Of a DNA stretch of 64,000 nt, positions 53,266-62,518 are shown piece after piece (the stretch's first letter is position 1; the number at the start of each line of letters is the position of its first letter). The notes below the pieces were generated by a model. That model worked only from the letters and a program-made list of their open reading frames with translations. It had not been told where the DNA came from and did not search any database. The DNA is taken from contig JAUHXC010000009.1 of assembly GCA_030427205.1 (NCBI GenBank), forward strand, positions 124,001 to 188,000, read 5' to 3'. This stretch comes from a bacterium (GTDB lineage: Bacteria; Myxococcota_A; Bradymonadia; UBA7976; UBA1532). The position numbers and the translations under genes are program-made.

Positions 53266-54585
53266 CTACTTCTGGCCGGCGCCCTTCTGGGCGGGGGCCT
53301 CCTCGGCGGCGCCACTCTTCTCCTTCGGCGCGGCGCCCTTCTCGCCCTCGGGCCGCTTGCCGCCGTTGGCCTTCAGCTCGGCGGCTTTGGCCCGCGCAGC
53401 CAGCGCCTTGAGCACCTCCTCGTGCACGTGCTTGTCGGCGCCGGGCGTCGCGGCGGCGTCGGCGTAGGCCTTCTCGATCCCCTGCAGCCGCGCGGTGCGC
53501 GCGCCGAGCTTCACCATCGTCTTGATCGCGCCGGTCCGGGCGAGCCAGTGGGACGCGCGGTCGAGCGCCAGGCCCTCGAGGGCCTCGATCAGCGCCGACT
53601 TGTCGAACCAGGGCGCGTTCTCCGCCAGCTCGGCGCGCGCGGCCCACTCCAGGTTGGGGATCGCCGCCCAGGGCGGCATCTGCTCGGTGCGCGGCGTGGC
53701 CCTCAGGCGGGTGAGCGTCAGCCGGTAGGCCTTCTGATTGGGCGTCTTGTGCGGCACCGGCGCGGCCCACATGCCGATGAGCCCGCGGAAGCAGTCGGCG
53801 TACAGCTTGCCGTCGCCCTTGGGGCCGGCGGTCAGCTTCTCGAGCAGCGGCAGCGCCCGCGGATCGGCCCGGTCGCCCAGCTGGCGGCAGGCGTAAGCCC
53901 GCACCCGCGGCGAGGGATCGTTCTCGACGGCGGCGAGCACCTTCTCCAGCGTGCCCTCGGTGTCCCGGGCCCAGCTCGCGGCCAGGGCGCCGAGCACCGT
54001 GATGCGCACCTGCTCGTCGGGGTGCTCGACCATCGACACCAGCAGGTCGCGCACCGCGTCGCTGCGGCCGATGGACGAGCGCACCGAGCGCAGGATGGCC
54101 CGCAGCACGTGGGGGTTCTTCTCGGCCTTGGCCGCCTCGACCAGCGCCTTGCGGCTGTCGTCGTCGCCGCCGAAGAGCGAGCTGGCCAGCCGGGCTGCCT
54201 GCAGGCGCACCGCCGGGCTCTCGTGGCCCAGGTGGCGCCGCCCGATCTCGCCCAGCTCGCCGGCGAGGTTGCGCATGAGCGTCTTGCGGTCCTTGCGGGC
54301 GCCGTCGAAGGCCTTCCAGCCGGCGCAGTCGCGGTCGATGCCGTTCGACTCGACCGCACACTCGGCGAGGCCGAGCAGCAGCTTCTCGTAGTCGGCGGGG
54401 GTGATCGCCCCGTCGAGCGCCGCTTCGGCGAGGGTCTCCTTGGCCAGCTTCTCGGCGGGCTCGACGGCCTTTTCGGCGGCGGCCTTCGCCGCGGGCGCGT
54501 CGCCGGTGGGCGCGGGCGGGTCGCTGCACCCGGCGGCCAGCAGCAGCAGCGAGAGGGCGCAGGTGAGCGAAGTCGAGCGGTTCAT
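53266..54585 (-). CDS. HEAT-repeat lipoprotein
   Basis: The 439-residue predicted lipoprotein has lipobox LAAGC (Cys20) and AGGAGG 6 bp before the ATG. After an Ala/Glu/Lys-rich linker (about 25-60) the body consists of HEAT-like helical pairs (SPAVRLQAARLASSLFG, NPHVLRAILRSVRSSI, DEQVRITVLGALAASWA, SPRVRAYACRQLGDRADPRALPLLEKL). The C-terminal 50 residues are Lys/Glu/Ala-rich and low in complexity. HEAT arrays act as protein-binding scaffolds; the partner is unknown. It converges on the sulfatase-fold gene and diverges from the MopE-type lipoprotein run. Confidence 0.85.
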   Translation of the reverse strand: MNRSTSLTCALSLLLLAAGCSDPPAPTGDAPAAKAAAEKAVEPAEKLAKETLAEAALDGAITPADYEKLLLGLAECAVESNGIDRDCAGWKAFDGARKDRKTLMRNLAGELGEIGRRHLGHESPAVRLQAARLASSLFGGDDDSRKALVEAAKAEKNPHVLRAILRSVRSSIGRSDAVRDLLVSMVEHPDEQVRITVLGALAASWARDTEGTLEKVLAAVENDPSPRVRAYACRQLGDRADPRALPLLEKLTAGPKGDGKLYADCFRGLIGMWAAPVPHKTPNQKAYRLTLTRLRATPRTEQMPPWAAIPNLEWAARAELAENAPWFDKSALIEALEGLALDRASHWLARTGAIKTMVKLGARTARLQGIEKAYADAAATPGADKHVHEEVLKALAARAKAAELKANGGKRPEGEKGAAPKEKSGAAEEAPAQKGAGQK

Positions 54586-54773
54586 GAGAGGCCTCCTGGT
54601 GCGGGCGATCGCGCGCAGATCGACCCGTGTTGTGTAGCCCTGCTCCGGTTCGTACGCAAGCCGGGCCTCGGCTGGCGGGCAGGAGCGCGGCAAGAAGTGC
54701 GTCGATCGGCCGTTGGGTTGTATGCTGCGCGACGGGCGCGGGACCGCTGCGCCCTGACGAGGGGAGCATCAGG
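54586..54773. promoter_or_regulatory. Divergent spacer before the MopE-type lipoprotein run
   Basis: This 188-bp spacer must serve the leftward HEAT lipoprotein and the rightward lipoprotein run. It contains the stretch GTGTTGTGTAGCC and, on the right, GGGGAG (54761-54766), the ribosome site of the next gene. No clear hexamer pair is visible. Confidence 0.35.
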
Positions 54774-56417
54774 GTGGACCGGATGAGCGAGATGTGGGCG
54801 GCTGATGAGGCGCCCCGCTGGAGTGGGGCTGGCCGGACTCGGGCTGGCTGGGCTCGGGTTGGCTGGGTGTGCGCCGGACTGCTGGTTCTGGGGCTCGGCG
54901 GCTGTCGCGACGAGGTCGACGGCGACGAGCGGGACTCCATGGAGGTCGGCGTCGAGGACGTCGGCCCCGAGATGGGCGGCGACGGCGGCGACATGGGCGA
55001 TGGGCGGGTGCCCGACATCGACATGGAGGTCGACGCCATCATCGACGCCGATCTGCGGGAGTGCATGCCGGGGGACGACGGCGGCCCGTGTACCGTCGGC
55101 CGTGGCGCCTGCCGCCGCGAGGGCAACAAGCAGTGCCGGCAGGGTCGCTTCGAATGCGACGTCGCCCCCGGCGAGCCGGCGGCCGTCGAGATGTGCAACG
55201 ATCTCGACGACGACTGCGACGGCACGACCGACGAAGGCGCGCCCAACGTGCCGTGCTACACCGGGCCCGAAGGCACCGAGGGGGTCGGCCCGTGCAAGAG
55301 CGGCAACATGCGCTGTCCGACCGGGCCCGAGGGCGAAGGGGCGTGCATGGACCAGCAGCTGCCCGCCGACGAGGTCTGCGACGGCGTCGATCAGGACTGC
55401 GACGGCGTCGCGGACAACGACGTGCCGCCCGAGCCCTGCTACGACGGGCCGGCGGGCACCGAGGGCGTGGGCGCCTGCGTCAGCGGCATGGCGGCGTGCA
55501 TCGCAGGCGACCGCGGCCCGTGTGAAGGGCAGGTGCTGCCGGCCGAAGAGGTCTGCGACGGCCGCGACGAGGACTGCGACGGCGTCGTGGACGTCGGCGA
55601 GGGGCCCGAGGCCGAGCCGGTCGGGCTGTGCGGCGAGCTGGTGGCCGACCGGTGCCACCTCTCGATGAGCTGGACGAACCTGCAGTTCATCGATCCCGGC
55701 GAGGAGATGGAGCGGGCTTTCCAGCAGTGGCCCAACTGCATCGACGTCGACGAGTGGCTCGAAGACGAGGGCCGGTGCACCCACACCGCCTTCGATCGCG
55801 GCCTGCATACCCTGCCGATGCCCGTCGGGCAGCGGCTCAACAACAGCAGCAAGTTCGGCGTGCGCTGGCGCTGCCCCGACGCGGGCGCGCCCGATGAGCT
55901 CGCCGAGCTCCTCGAGCGGGTGCAGACCGAGTGCATGGTGACCCTCGGGGAGCGCTATACGCCCGGGGAGTACGCGCTCGACGCCTGGCCGCCGTGTGAC
56001 GCCGAAGCCATGACCTTGTGGGGCGTCGGCAACCGCTATCGGTGCACGACGACCCACCCCGCCGGGCGCTGGCGGGCCATCCGCCTCGCGCGGCTCTTCG
56101 GCGCCGGCACCGCGATGGCGATGGCCTTCCGCTGCCCCGGTGACGACCCGCTCCTGCGATCGGTCGAGTCCCAGACCGAGATCTGGTTCGGCTGGGCGCC
56201 ACGCGTCGCCGGTGATCCGCCCGACGCGGCGCCGGATTGGGCGTCGTGCATGGGGCCCGACCCCGACAGCCGCGATCTCGTGCGCTGCACGTCGACCGGC
56301 GGTGATGGGCGCTTCCATGGCTTCTCGTTGGAGCTGTCCCGGGAAGGGGATGAGTGGGATCCGGGTCGATTCGGCATCGGGCTGCGCCCGACGGATATCG
56401 GGGGTGCCGAGCGATGA
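54774..56417 (+). CDS. MopE-type lipoprotein with C-terminal W-C-C repeats (copy 1)
   Basis: The 547-residue protein starts at a GTG 7 bp after GGGGAG. The hydrophobic core VCAGLLVLGLGGC supplies the lipobox. Three MopE motifs follow (CNDLDDDCDGTTDE, CDGVDQDCDGVADN, CDGRDEDCDGVVD). From residue about 292 the C-terminal half has three units of about 80 residues opening W-x-x-C (WPNC, WPPC, WASC) with a later CTxT and FRC-like strand; I know no family for them. Oddity: a +1-frame ATG at 54805 encodes an even better lipobox (LAGLGLAGC) that runs out of frame before the Cys motifs. The stop overlaps the next ATG. Confidence 0.85.
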   Translation: MDRMSEMWAADEAPRWSGAGRTRAGWARVGWVCAGLLVLGLGGCRDEVDGDERDSMEVGVEDVGPEMGGDGGDMGDGRVPDIDMEVDAIIDADLRECMPGDDGGPCTVGRGACRREGNKQCRQGRFECDVAPGEPAAVEMCNDLDDDCDGTTDEGAPNVPCYTGPEGTEGVGPCKSGNMRCPTGPEGEGACMDQQLPADEVCDGVDQDCDGVADNDVPPEPCYDGPAGTEGVGACVSGMAACIAGDRGPCEGQVLPAEEVCDGRDEDCDGVVDVGEGPEAEPVGLCGELVADRCHLSMSWTNLQFIDPGEEMERAFQQWPNCIDVDEWLEDEGRCTHTAFDRGLHTLPMPVGQRLNNSSKFGVRWRCPDAGAPDELAELLERVQTECMVTLGERYTPGEYALDAWPPCDAEAMTLWGVGNRYRCTTTHPAGRWRAIRLARLFGAGTAMAMAFRCPGDDPLLRSVESQTEIWFGWAPRVAGDPPDAAPDWASCMGPDPDSRDLVRCTSTGGDGRFHGFSLELSREGDEWDPGRFGIGLRPTDIGGAER

Positions 56418-58096
56418 TGGGCCGCGCTGCCGTGCTCGCTGTGCTCGCCGTCGGACCGCTGTGGGGCTGCCTGCCCGAGCTGCCGGAGCGGCTCATCGTG
56501 AGCGAGCCGCTCGCCGACATCGGCCCCGACAACGACGTCCCGCGGCCGGATATGTCGCCGGACATGGGCCCGGACGCCGAGATCCCAGACCGCGGGGCGG
56601 CGGTGGATGGCCCGTTGCCGATGCCCGAGTCGTGCAACGGAGAGGATGACGACCTCGACGGGCGCGTCGACGAGGGGTTTGCTTTGGGCATGCCCTGTAC
56701 GGCGGGGCAGGGCATCTGCGCTGCCGAAGGCACCACCGTCTGCCGCGCGGATGGCATGGGCTTTCGCTGCGACGCGGTGCCCGGCCGGCCGTCGACGGAG
56801 CTGTGCAACGGGCTCGACGACGACTGCTCGGGGGTGATCGACGAGGGGTTCGAAGGCGTCGATGAGGCGTGCACCGCCGGTGAGGGCGTCTGCCGGGCCG
56901 AAGGGACGTTGCGCTGCAGCGACGACGGCGAGGCAGTCGAATGCAGCGTCCGGCCGGTGGAGGTGAACAGCGGCCTGGAGCGCTGCAACGGGATCGACGA
57001 CGACTGTGACGGTGCGGCCGATGAAGCGTTGAGGCGCGGCTGCCAGGCCCAGGCGATCGGCGTCTGCATCGCCGGGCAGCAGATCTGCGACGGCGGGCAA
57101 TGGTCCGCCTGCGAGAGCGTCGTCGAGCCCGACCTCGAACGGGGCGATCTGTGCAATGGGATCGACGATGACTGCGACGGCTTGCTCGACGAGGACATCC
57201 TGCCGCCCAGCGACGAGGGAGGCTGCGGGCCCCTCGACTGTATCGACCTCGATGGGTGTATTCCGAGCACCGCGTGCACCGAGCAATGCGATCCGGAATC
57301 CGAGGTGCGCACCCGCTGCGCCCGGGCGCCCGAAGAAGCCTGCGACGGGCGCGATGACGACTGCGACGGGGCCATCGACGACGATGGCATCTGCGGGCGA
57401 CCGATGGTCGAGACCTGCACCTTCGGCCTGGGGTGGAGCCTGGATGACATCCCCGCGCCGGCCGACAACTGGGGCGACTGCGATTTCGGCGCCGGCGGCT
57501 TCGACGATCGCGCCTCGTGCAACGGCACGCGCGACGATCGCTTCGTGACGGTGCAGCTGCCCGAGGCGGCGGACGTCGACGCGGCGGACGATCGCCTCGG
57601 CGTGACCCTGCGCTGCTCGCCGGGCGCGGTCGGCGACTATATCGTGAGCCACTGTCGGATCGTCCTGGGCATCGCGACCGCCGCCGCCGGCGTGGCCGAC
57701 AGTGTCGAGGCCTGGGGCGCCTGCCCGGCGGCGCGCGTCGGCGGGAACGACAGCGTCGCGTGCACCTCGAGCACCGCCCAGGGCGGCTTCGAGCCGATGC
57801 CGGTGCCGTTCGACCTGACGACCGATCAGCTCATGGCCGTCGCCTTCATCTGCCAGGACGGCGACGATCCGGCCCGTGCGGCCGCGCTGCAGTCGTCGCT
57901 GGCGGTGTCGTTGGCCTGGGCCGACTCGACGAGCGAGGGCGAGATCGACTGGGCGGCGACGTGCGGGACGCTGGGCGACGGTGACCCCTACACGGCCTGC
58001 GCGCGCACCCGCGGAGACGGTCGCTTTCGGGCCTTTCAGTTGACCGCCGACGTCGACGGGGGCGATCGCTTCGCGATCCAGTTGAGCCCGCTCTGA
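56414..58096 (+). CDS. MopE-type lipoprotein with C-terminal W-C-C repeats (copy 2)
   Basis: The 560-residue protein has lipobox PLWGC in a signal peptide that begins at the ATG overlapping the previous stop (ATGA); an earlier in-frame ATG (56354) lies inside the previous gene. A Pro/Asp/Met-rich linker (DMSPDMGPD) precedes five MopE motifs, such as CNGLDDDCSGVIDEGF and CNGIDDDCDGLLDE. The C-terminal part (from about residue 333, VETCTFGLGWS) has W-C-C units starting WGDC, WGAC and WAATC and ends DRFAIQLSPL. It is a close tandem paralogue of the next gene. Confidence 0.9.
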   Translation: MMGRAAVLAVLAVGPLWGCLPELPERLIVSEPLADIGPDNDVPRPDMSPDMGPDAEIPDRGAAVDGPLPMPESCNGEDDDLDGRVDEGFALGMPCTAGQGICAAEGTTVCRADGMGFRCDAVPGRPSTELCNGLDDDCSGVIDEGFEGVDEACTAGEGVCRAEGTLRCSDDGEAVECSVRPVEVNSGLERCNGIDDDCDGAADEALRRGCQAQAIGVCIAGQQICDGGQWSACESVVEPDLERGDLCNGIDDDCDGLLDEDILPPSDEGGCGPLDCIDLDGCIPSTACTEQCDPESEVRTRCARAPEEACDGRDDDCDGAIDDDGICGRPMVETCTFGLGWSLDDIPAPADNWGDCDFGAGGFDDRASCNGTRDDRFVTVQLPEAADVDAADDRLGVTLRCSPGAVGDYIVSHCRIVLGIATAAAGVADSVEAWGACPAARVGGNDSVACTSSTAQGGFEPMPVPFDLTTDQLMAVAFICQDGDDPARAAALQSSLAVSLAWADSTSEGEIDWAATCGTLGDGDPYTACARTRGDGRFRAFQLTADVDGGDRFAIQLSPL

Positions 58097-58101
58097 AGCG
58101 C

Positions 58102-59826
58102 ATGTGGTGTGCACGCCCGGTCATCGTATCGGCTCTCTGTCTGGGCGGCGTCGGCTGCTTCGCCGAGTTCCCCGAACGGCGAGCGCCGTTGGACGCCGCG
58201 CCGATGGATGTCGGCGACAGCGCGGTCGACCCCCAGCCTGACATGCGGCCTGATATGCGGACTGACATGGATCGGCACGACGTCGAGTCACCGCCGGATG
58301 CGAGGCCGGACGACGCGCTGCCGATGCGCGAGCTGTGCAACGGCATGGATGACGATCACGACGAGGTGATCGACGAAGGCTTCGACCTCGGCATGCCCTG
58401 CACGGCGGGGCAGGGGATCTGCGCGGCCGCGGGGGTGATGATCTGCCGCGAAGACGGCATGGGCGGACGCTGCGACGCGGTGCCCGGCCGGCCGTCGACG
58501 GAGCTGTGCAACGGGCTGGACGACGACTGCTCGGGTGTCATCGACGAGGGCTTCGAATCGGTCGGCGAGCCGTGTGCGGCCGGGGCGGGCGTCTGCCAGC
58601 GGCGGGGCGACGTCGTGTGTGCCGAAGACGGTCAGTCCACGGTGTGCGGCGCCCGCGCTGCCGACGAGCAGGCGACCCTGGAGCGCTGCGACGGCGACGA
58701 TGATGACTGCGATGGCGCGGTCGACGAGGGGCTGGTGCGCAGCTGCACGGTCGAGCTGCCCGGCGTCTGCGCGGCGGGGCGGCAGACGTGCGCCGACGGG
58801 CTCTGGTCGCCCTGTGCGGGTGATGTCGAGCCGGGCAACGGCCGAGCCGACGTCTGCAATGGCATCGACGACGATTGCGACTTCGCCACCGACGAAGAAG
58901 ACCTGCCCGACGGTGCGTTTCCGTGCTCCGACGAGCCGCCCAGCCCGGATGTGCCGCTCGGCGTCTGCGCGCAGCAGGTCGAGGGGTGCGTGCGCACGAC
59001 CGGCTGCGTCGAGCAGTGCGATCTCGACGGCGGCGTCGGCTTCGCGTGCCTGCCCGCGCCAGAGGAGGACTGCGACGGGCGGGACGACGACTGCGACGGC
59101 GTGGTCGACGACGACAGCGTCTGCGGGCGTCCCATCGTCGACACCTGCACGTTCGGCCTGGGGTGGAGCATGGACGCGATCCCGGCGCCGGCCCGGGACT
59201 GGGGTCCGTGTGACATCAGCGCGGGTGGCTTCGACGATCGCTTCTCGTGCAACGGCACGCGGGGCGACGCCTTCGTGACGGTGCAGCTGCCGGAAATGGT
59301 CGACATCGGCGCCGCCGACGATCGGCTCGGTGTCACCCTGCGCTGCTCGCCGGGGGCGGTGGGCGAATACATCGTCAGCCACTGCCGGGTGATCCTCGGC
59401 CTTGCGACCCCTGCGGCCGGGGTGGCGGACGGGGTGGCGGAGTGGGGGCCGTGCCCGGCGCAGCGGGTGGGCGGCGACGACAGCGTCGCGTGTACCTCGA
59501 GCACCGCCCAGGGCGGCTTCGAGCCGATGCCGGTGCCGTTCGACCTGACGACCGACCAGCTCATCGGTATCGCCTTCATCTGTGCTGACCCGGACGACCC
59601 GGCGCGCGCCGAGGCCTTGCAGTCGTCGATTATCGCCTCGATCGCCTGGGCCGACGCGTCGGTGGAGGGCGAGGTCGACTGGCAGGCCGCCTGCGCGCCG
59701 CTGGGTGATGGTGACCCCTACACCGCCTGCGCACGGACCCGCGGCGATGGTCGCTTTCGTATCCTGCGGCTGACCGCCGACGTCGACGGCGGGGATCGCT
59801 TCGCGATTCGCCTGAGCCCGCTGTGA
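58102..59826 (+). CDS. MopE-type lipoprotein with C-terminal W-C-C repeats (copy 3)
   Basis: The 574-residue tandem paralogue of the preceding gene starts 5 bp after its stop. Signal peptide with lipobox GGVGC; linker with DMRPDMRTDMD. Five MopE-type motifs follow, the first degenerate (CNGMDDDHDEVIDE). From CTFGLGWSMD onward it follows the previous protein nearly residue by residue, including CTSSTAQGGFEPMPVPFD and DGDPYTACARTRGDGRF, and ends DRFAIRLSPL. The N-terminal linkers and one central segment differ more. The pair therefore looks like a duplication whose C-terminal domain is under stronger constraint. Confidence 0.9.
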   Translation: MWCARPVIVSALCLGGVGCFAEFPERRAPLDAAPMDVGDSAVDPQPDMRPDMRTDMDRHDVESPPDARPDDALPMRELCNGMDDDHDEVIDEGFDLGMPCTAGQGICAAAGVMICREDGMGGRCDAVPGRPSTELCNGLDDDCSGVIDEGFESVGEPCAAGAGVCQRRGDVVCAEDGQSTVCGARAADEQATLERCDGDDDDCDGAVDEGLVRSCTVELPGVCAAGRQTCADGLWSPCAGDVEPGNGRADVCNGIDDDCDFATDEEDLPDGAFPCSDEPPSPDVPLGVCAQQVEGCVRTTGCVEQCDLDGGVGFACLPAPEEDCDGRDDDCDGVVDDDSVCGRPIVDTCTFGLGWSMDAIPAPARDWGPCDISAGGFDDRFSCNGTRGDAFVTVQLPEMVDIGAADDRLGVTLRCSPGAVGEYIVSHCRVILGLATPAAGVADGVAEWGPCPAQRVGGDDSVACTSSTAQGGFEPMPVPFDLTTDQLIGIAFICADPDDPARAEALQSSIIASIAWADASVEGEVDWQAACAPLGDGDPYTACARTRGDGRFRILRLTADVDGGDRFAIRLSPL

Positions 59827-59913
59827 CCCGTCGGCGGGACTGCCTGCGACGGGTTGCGACGGCGCTGTCACTGATGCGTGCATCGGCCACGACCCGGGGT
59901 TAGGATGCGAGCC

Positions 59914-60933
59914 ATGAACCACGCTCGTCTCTTCGCCTCGTCTGTGCTGCTCGGGAGCGCTGTTGCGCTCGTCGCGCTGATGGCCGCTCCGGCTCTGGCC
60001 GATACGCTGGCCTGCTACAAGGCCGGCACGGCAGCGATGAAGGCCGATGACTTCGCCGCGGCGGCGGAGGCCTTTGCGGCGGCGGCCGAGAAGCCCACCT
60101 GCGCCGGCGTGCGAGACGGCTTGCTGTACAACGAGGCGGCGGCGCTCGATCGGCTGGCGGCCGCGGCGTCCGCAGGCGACGACATGCCGTTCTGCCGGGC
60201 GCTGCGGGCCTATCGCCGCGCGCTGCCCGTCGCCCGCGCGGCCACCCGCCCCGTCATCGAGAAGCAGATCGCCGCGCTCTCACCCCGCTGTCCGCCGGCG
60301 GGCGCGCTGAAGATCGTCTGCGAGCCGGCCGGCGGCACGGTCTCCCTCGAAGGCTTGACCCGCAAGCAGCCCTGTCCGGCGCGATTCGACGACTTGCGCC
60401 CGCGCACCTGGCGCGGTGAGGTCACCGCGGCGGGCATCACCGCTCCTTTTGAGGTCGAGGTGCGCTCCGGCCAACGCATCGAGCATCGCGTCGTGCTCGA
60501 CTTGCCCTCACCGACGCCGGCCGATCCGGGCGAAACGCCGGGGCTGACCGTCGGCGGCACGACCACGACCGTCGAGCCCGGTGGCGGGCCGCTGACGTGG
60601 ATCGGCTGGGGAGCCATCGCCCTGGGCGCGGCCAGCGCCGGCGTGGCGACCTACGCGTATCTCGACGGGCGGGCGCTGGTCGAAGAGGCCGACGCCCTCG
60701 CGGCGGACGAGACCCTCAGCCGGGCCGAGTATGACAGCGCCTACGCTGCCGCCGAGGCCGATCACGCGTCCCGCAAGAACCTGCACCTGGGCACCACCAT
60801 CGCCGCCGGTGCCCTCGTCACGACCGGCGTCGTTCTGCTGCTGCTCGACGATGGGCCGCCCGCCGAGGGCGAGGCGCGCCTCGAGCCGATCATCGGCCCG
60901 GTCTCCGGGGTGCGGGTCCACTTTTGGCCCTGA
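59914..60933 (+). CDS. Exported PEGA-like protein with C-terminal membrane segments (copy 1)
   Basis: The 339-residue protein has a signal peptide ending APALADT. Residues 28-125 are Ala-rich and helical, TPR-like, with paired cysteines (LACYKAG, PTCAG, FCRAL, SPRCPP). A PEGA-like beta domain (about 130-200: LKIVCEPAGGTVSLEG ... PCPARFDDLRP) follows. Two membrane segments are near the end (WIGWGAIALGAASAGVATYAYL and LGTTIAAGALVTTGVVLLLL). The downstream kinase starts inside its last codons (10-bp overlap). It shares layout with the 62519 protein on the other side of the kinase. Confidence 0.82.
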   Translation: MNHARLFASSVLLGSAVALVALMAAPALADTLACYKAGTAAMKADDFAAAAEAFAAAAEKPTCAGVRDGLLYNEAAALDRLAAAASAGDDMPFCRALRAYRRALPVARAATRPVIEKQIAALSPRCPPAGALKIVCEPAGGTVSLEGLTRKQPCPARFDDLRPRTWRGEVTAAGITAPFEVEVRSGQRIEHRVVLDLPSPTPADPGETPGLTVGGTTTTVEPGGGPLTWIGWGAIALGAASAGVATYAYLDGRALVEEADALAADETLSRAEYDSAYAAAEADHASRKNLHLGTTIAAGALVTTGVVLLLLDDGPPAEGEARLEPIIGPVSGVRVHFWP

Positions 60934-62438
60934 AGCCCCGCGATCTGCTCGGCCGGCAGCTGGCGGGCAAGTACACCCTCGAGTCGCTGATCGGGGTGGG
61001 CGGCTTCGGCGCGGTCTATCGCGCCCGGCAGGCGCCCATCGATCGGCTGGTGGCGGTCAAGGTCAACCTGCACAGCCACCGCGCCGATCTGCAGGCCCGC
61101 TTCGTGCGCGAGGCGCGGCTGCAGGCCGAGCTGCGTCACCCGGGCTGCGTGATGCTGCTCGATTGCGGCGAGACCGAAGGCCTCTTCTATCTGGTGCAGG
61201 AGTTCGTCTCGGGCCATTCGCTGCGCGACGCGCTGGCCGACGGCCCGCTCGAGCCGGGCCGGGCCATCGAGCTGATCGATCAGGTGCTCGGCGCGCTCGG
61301 CGAGGCCCATCGGCATCACATCGTGCACCGCGACATCAAGCCGGCCAACGTGATGCTGACCCGCACCAGCGACGATCGCGAAGAAGTGCGGGTCCTCGAC
61401 TTCGGCATCGCCAAGCTGCTGGTGCAGGACGAAGACGACGGCGAGAGCCTGACCGGCACCGGCATGTCGCTGGGCACGCCGGCCTATATGGCGCCCGAGC
61501 AGATCCGCCCGGGCCCGATCGGTCCGCCCACCGACCTGTACGCGGTCGGGGCGATGCTCTACCGGCTCGTCGCGGGGCAACCGGTCTTCGCCGGGGCCAC
61601 GATCGACGTGCTCACCCAGCAGCTCAACGCGCCGCCGCCGCCGCTGCCGTCCGGTTTGCGGGCCCTCGACGGCATCATCGCGCGGGCCATGGCCAAAGCG
61701 CCCGGCGATCGCTTCCAGTCGGCGGCGGAGATGCAGGCGGCGCTCGCGGCGGTGAACCGCGCAGCGCTTCACGCGGCGGTCCCGACCGGCGGACCGGCGG
61801 TGGGGCCGTCGACGACCATGGTCACGCCTTCGCTCGAGGCGGCGCCGACGCTCGTCACGCCGTCGGCGCCCATGCTGACCGGCCTGCCGCACGCCGCGCC
61901 GATCGCCGCGCCCATCGCCGCGCCGGTCGCAGCGCCACCGCCGGCCGGCCGCTGGCGCGTCGTCGGCGCCCTGGCGGCGCTGTTGGTGGTCGGCGCCGCG
62001 GTGCTCGTCTGGCTGCTCGTCAGCGGTGATGGGCTCCCGACGGCCGACGACGCGGCGGTGCTCGCCGGCGGGGGATCGGCGGACGCCGCGCCCACGCCGG
62101 TCTCGGCGCTCGACAGCGCGCTGCCCGACCGCGCGCTGCCCGACCGCGCGCTGCCCGACCGCGCGGCGCCCGATACGACGCCGCCCGACGCCGCGCCCGC
62201 GAAGCCCGACGCCGCCATCCGCCGTCGACGCCGCGTGCGCCGGCCCGCGCGCCGTGGGCCCGATGCGGCAAAGCTCGAGGCCCGATTCGGCGATCAACTC
62301 GACGCCTGCAGCTGCGCCGACGCCCGATCGACCCTGCGGCGGCTGGGCCCGCTGGTCGGCGCGCGCAAGGCCTCTCTGACCGAGCGCTACGAGGCGGCGT
62401 GCGTGCTGCTGCTGCCCGGCAACTGCGCCTCGCGCTGA
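60924..62438 (+). CDS. Transmembrane Ser/Thr protein kinase
   Basis: The 504-residue Hanks-type kinase has all core motifs in residues 10-275: GVGGFGAVYRA loop, VAVKV lysine, HRDIKPAN (catalytic loop from His135), DFG at 160-162, and a GTPAYMAPEQ activation segment. A Pro/Ala/Thr-rich linker and one membrane helix (about 345-367, VVGALAALLVVGAAVLVWLLV) come next. A short extracytoplasmic part has three tandem ALPDR repeats and a Cys-containing end (DACSCADARS ... ACVLLLPGNC). The start is a TTG overlapping the previous gene by 10 bp; no ATG is nearby. Context suggests it senses or controls the surrounding envelope proteins. Confidence 0.92.
   Translation: MALKPRDLLGRQLAGKYTLESLIGVGGFGAVYRARQAPIDRLVAVKVNLHSHRADLQARFVREARLQAELRHPGCVMLLDCGETEGLFYLVQEFVSGHSLRDALADGPLEPGRAIELIDQVLGALGEAHRHHIVHRDIKPANVMLTRTSDDREEVRVLDFGIAKLLVQDEDDGESLTGTGMSLGTPAYMAPEQIRPGPIGPPTDLYAVGAMLYRLVAGQPVFAGATIDVLTQQLNAPPPPLPSGLRALDGIIARAMAKAPGDRFQSAAEMQAALAAVNRAALHAAVPTGGPAVGPSTTMVTPSLEAAPTLVTPSAPMLTGLPHAAPIAAPIAAPVAAPPPAGRWRVVGALAALLVVGAAVLVWLLVSGDGLPTADDAAVLAGGGSADAAPTPVSALDSALPDRALPDRALPDRAAPDTTPPDAAPAKPDAAIRRRRRVRRPARRGPDAAKLEARFGDQLDACSCADARSTLRRLGPLVGARKASLTERYEAACVLLLPGNCASR
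62118..62162 (+). repeat. Three 15-bp tandem repeats in the kinase gene
   Basis: Three exact GCGCTGCCCGACCGC units encode ALPDR three times, just outside the membrane helix. In frame. Confidence 0.92.
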
Positions 62439-62518
62439 TCCTTGCACCATCGGCGGGAGTATAGGACCGTTCGAAGCGTATCCGGTCGCCCGGCGACCCG
62501 AACCCACGAGGAGAACCG

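Noticed and set aside
54805..55668. The +1-frame gene with an attractive lipobox as a separate protein
   Set aside because: After the signal-like start it is Arg/Ala/Ser-rich shadow of the MopE frame and has no ribosome site. Kept only as a finding on a possible frameshift.
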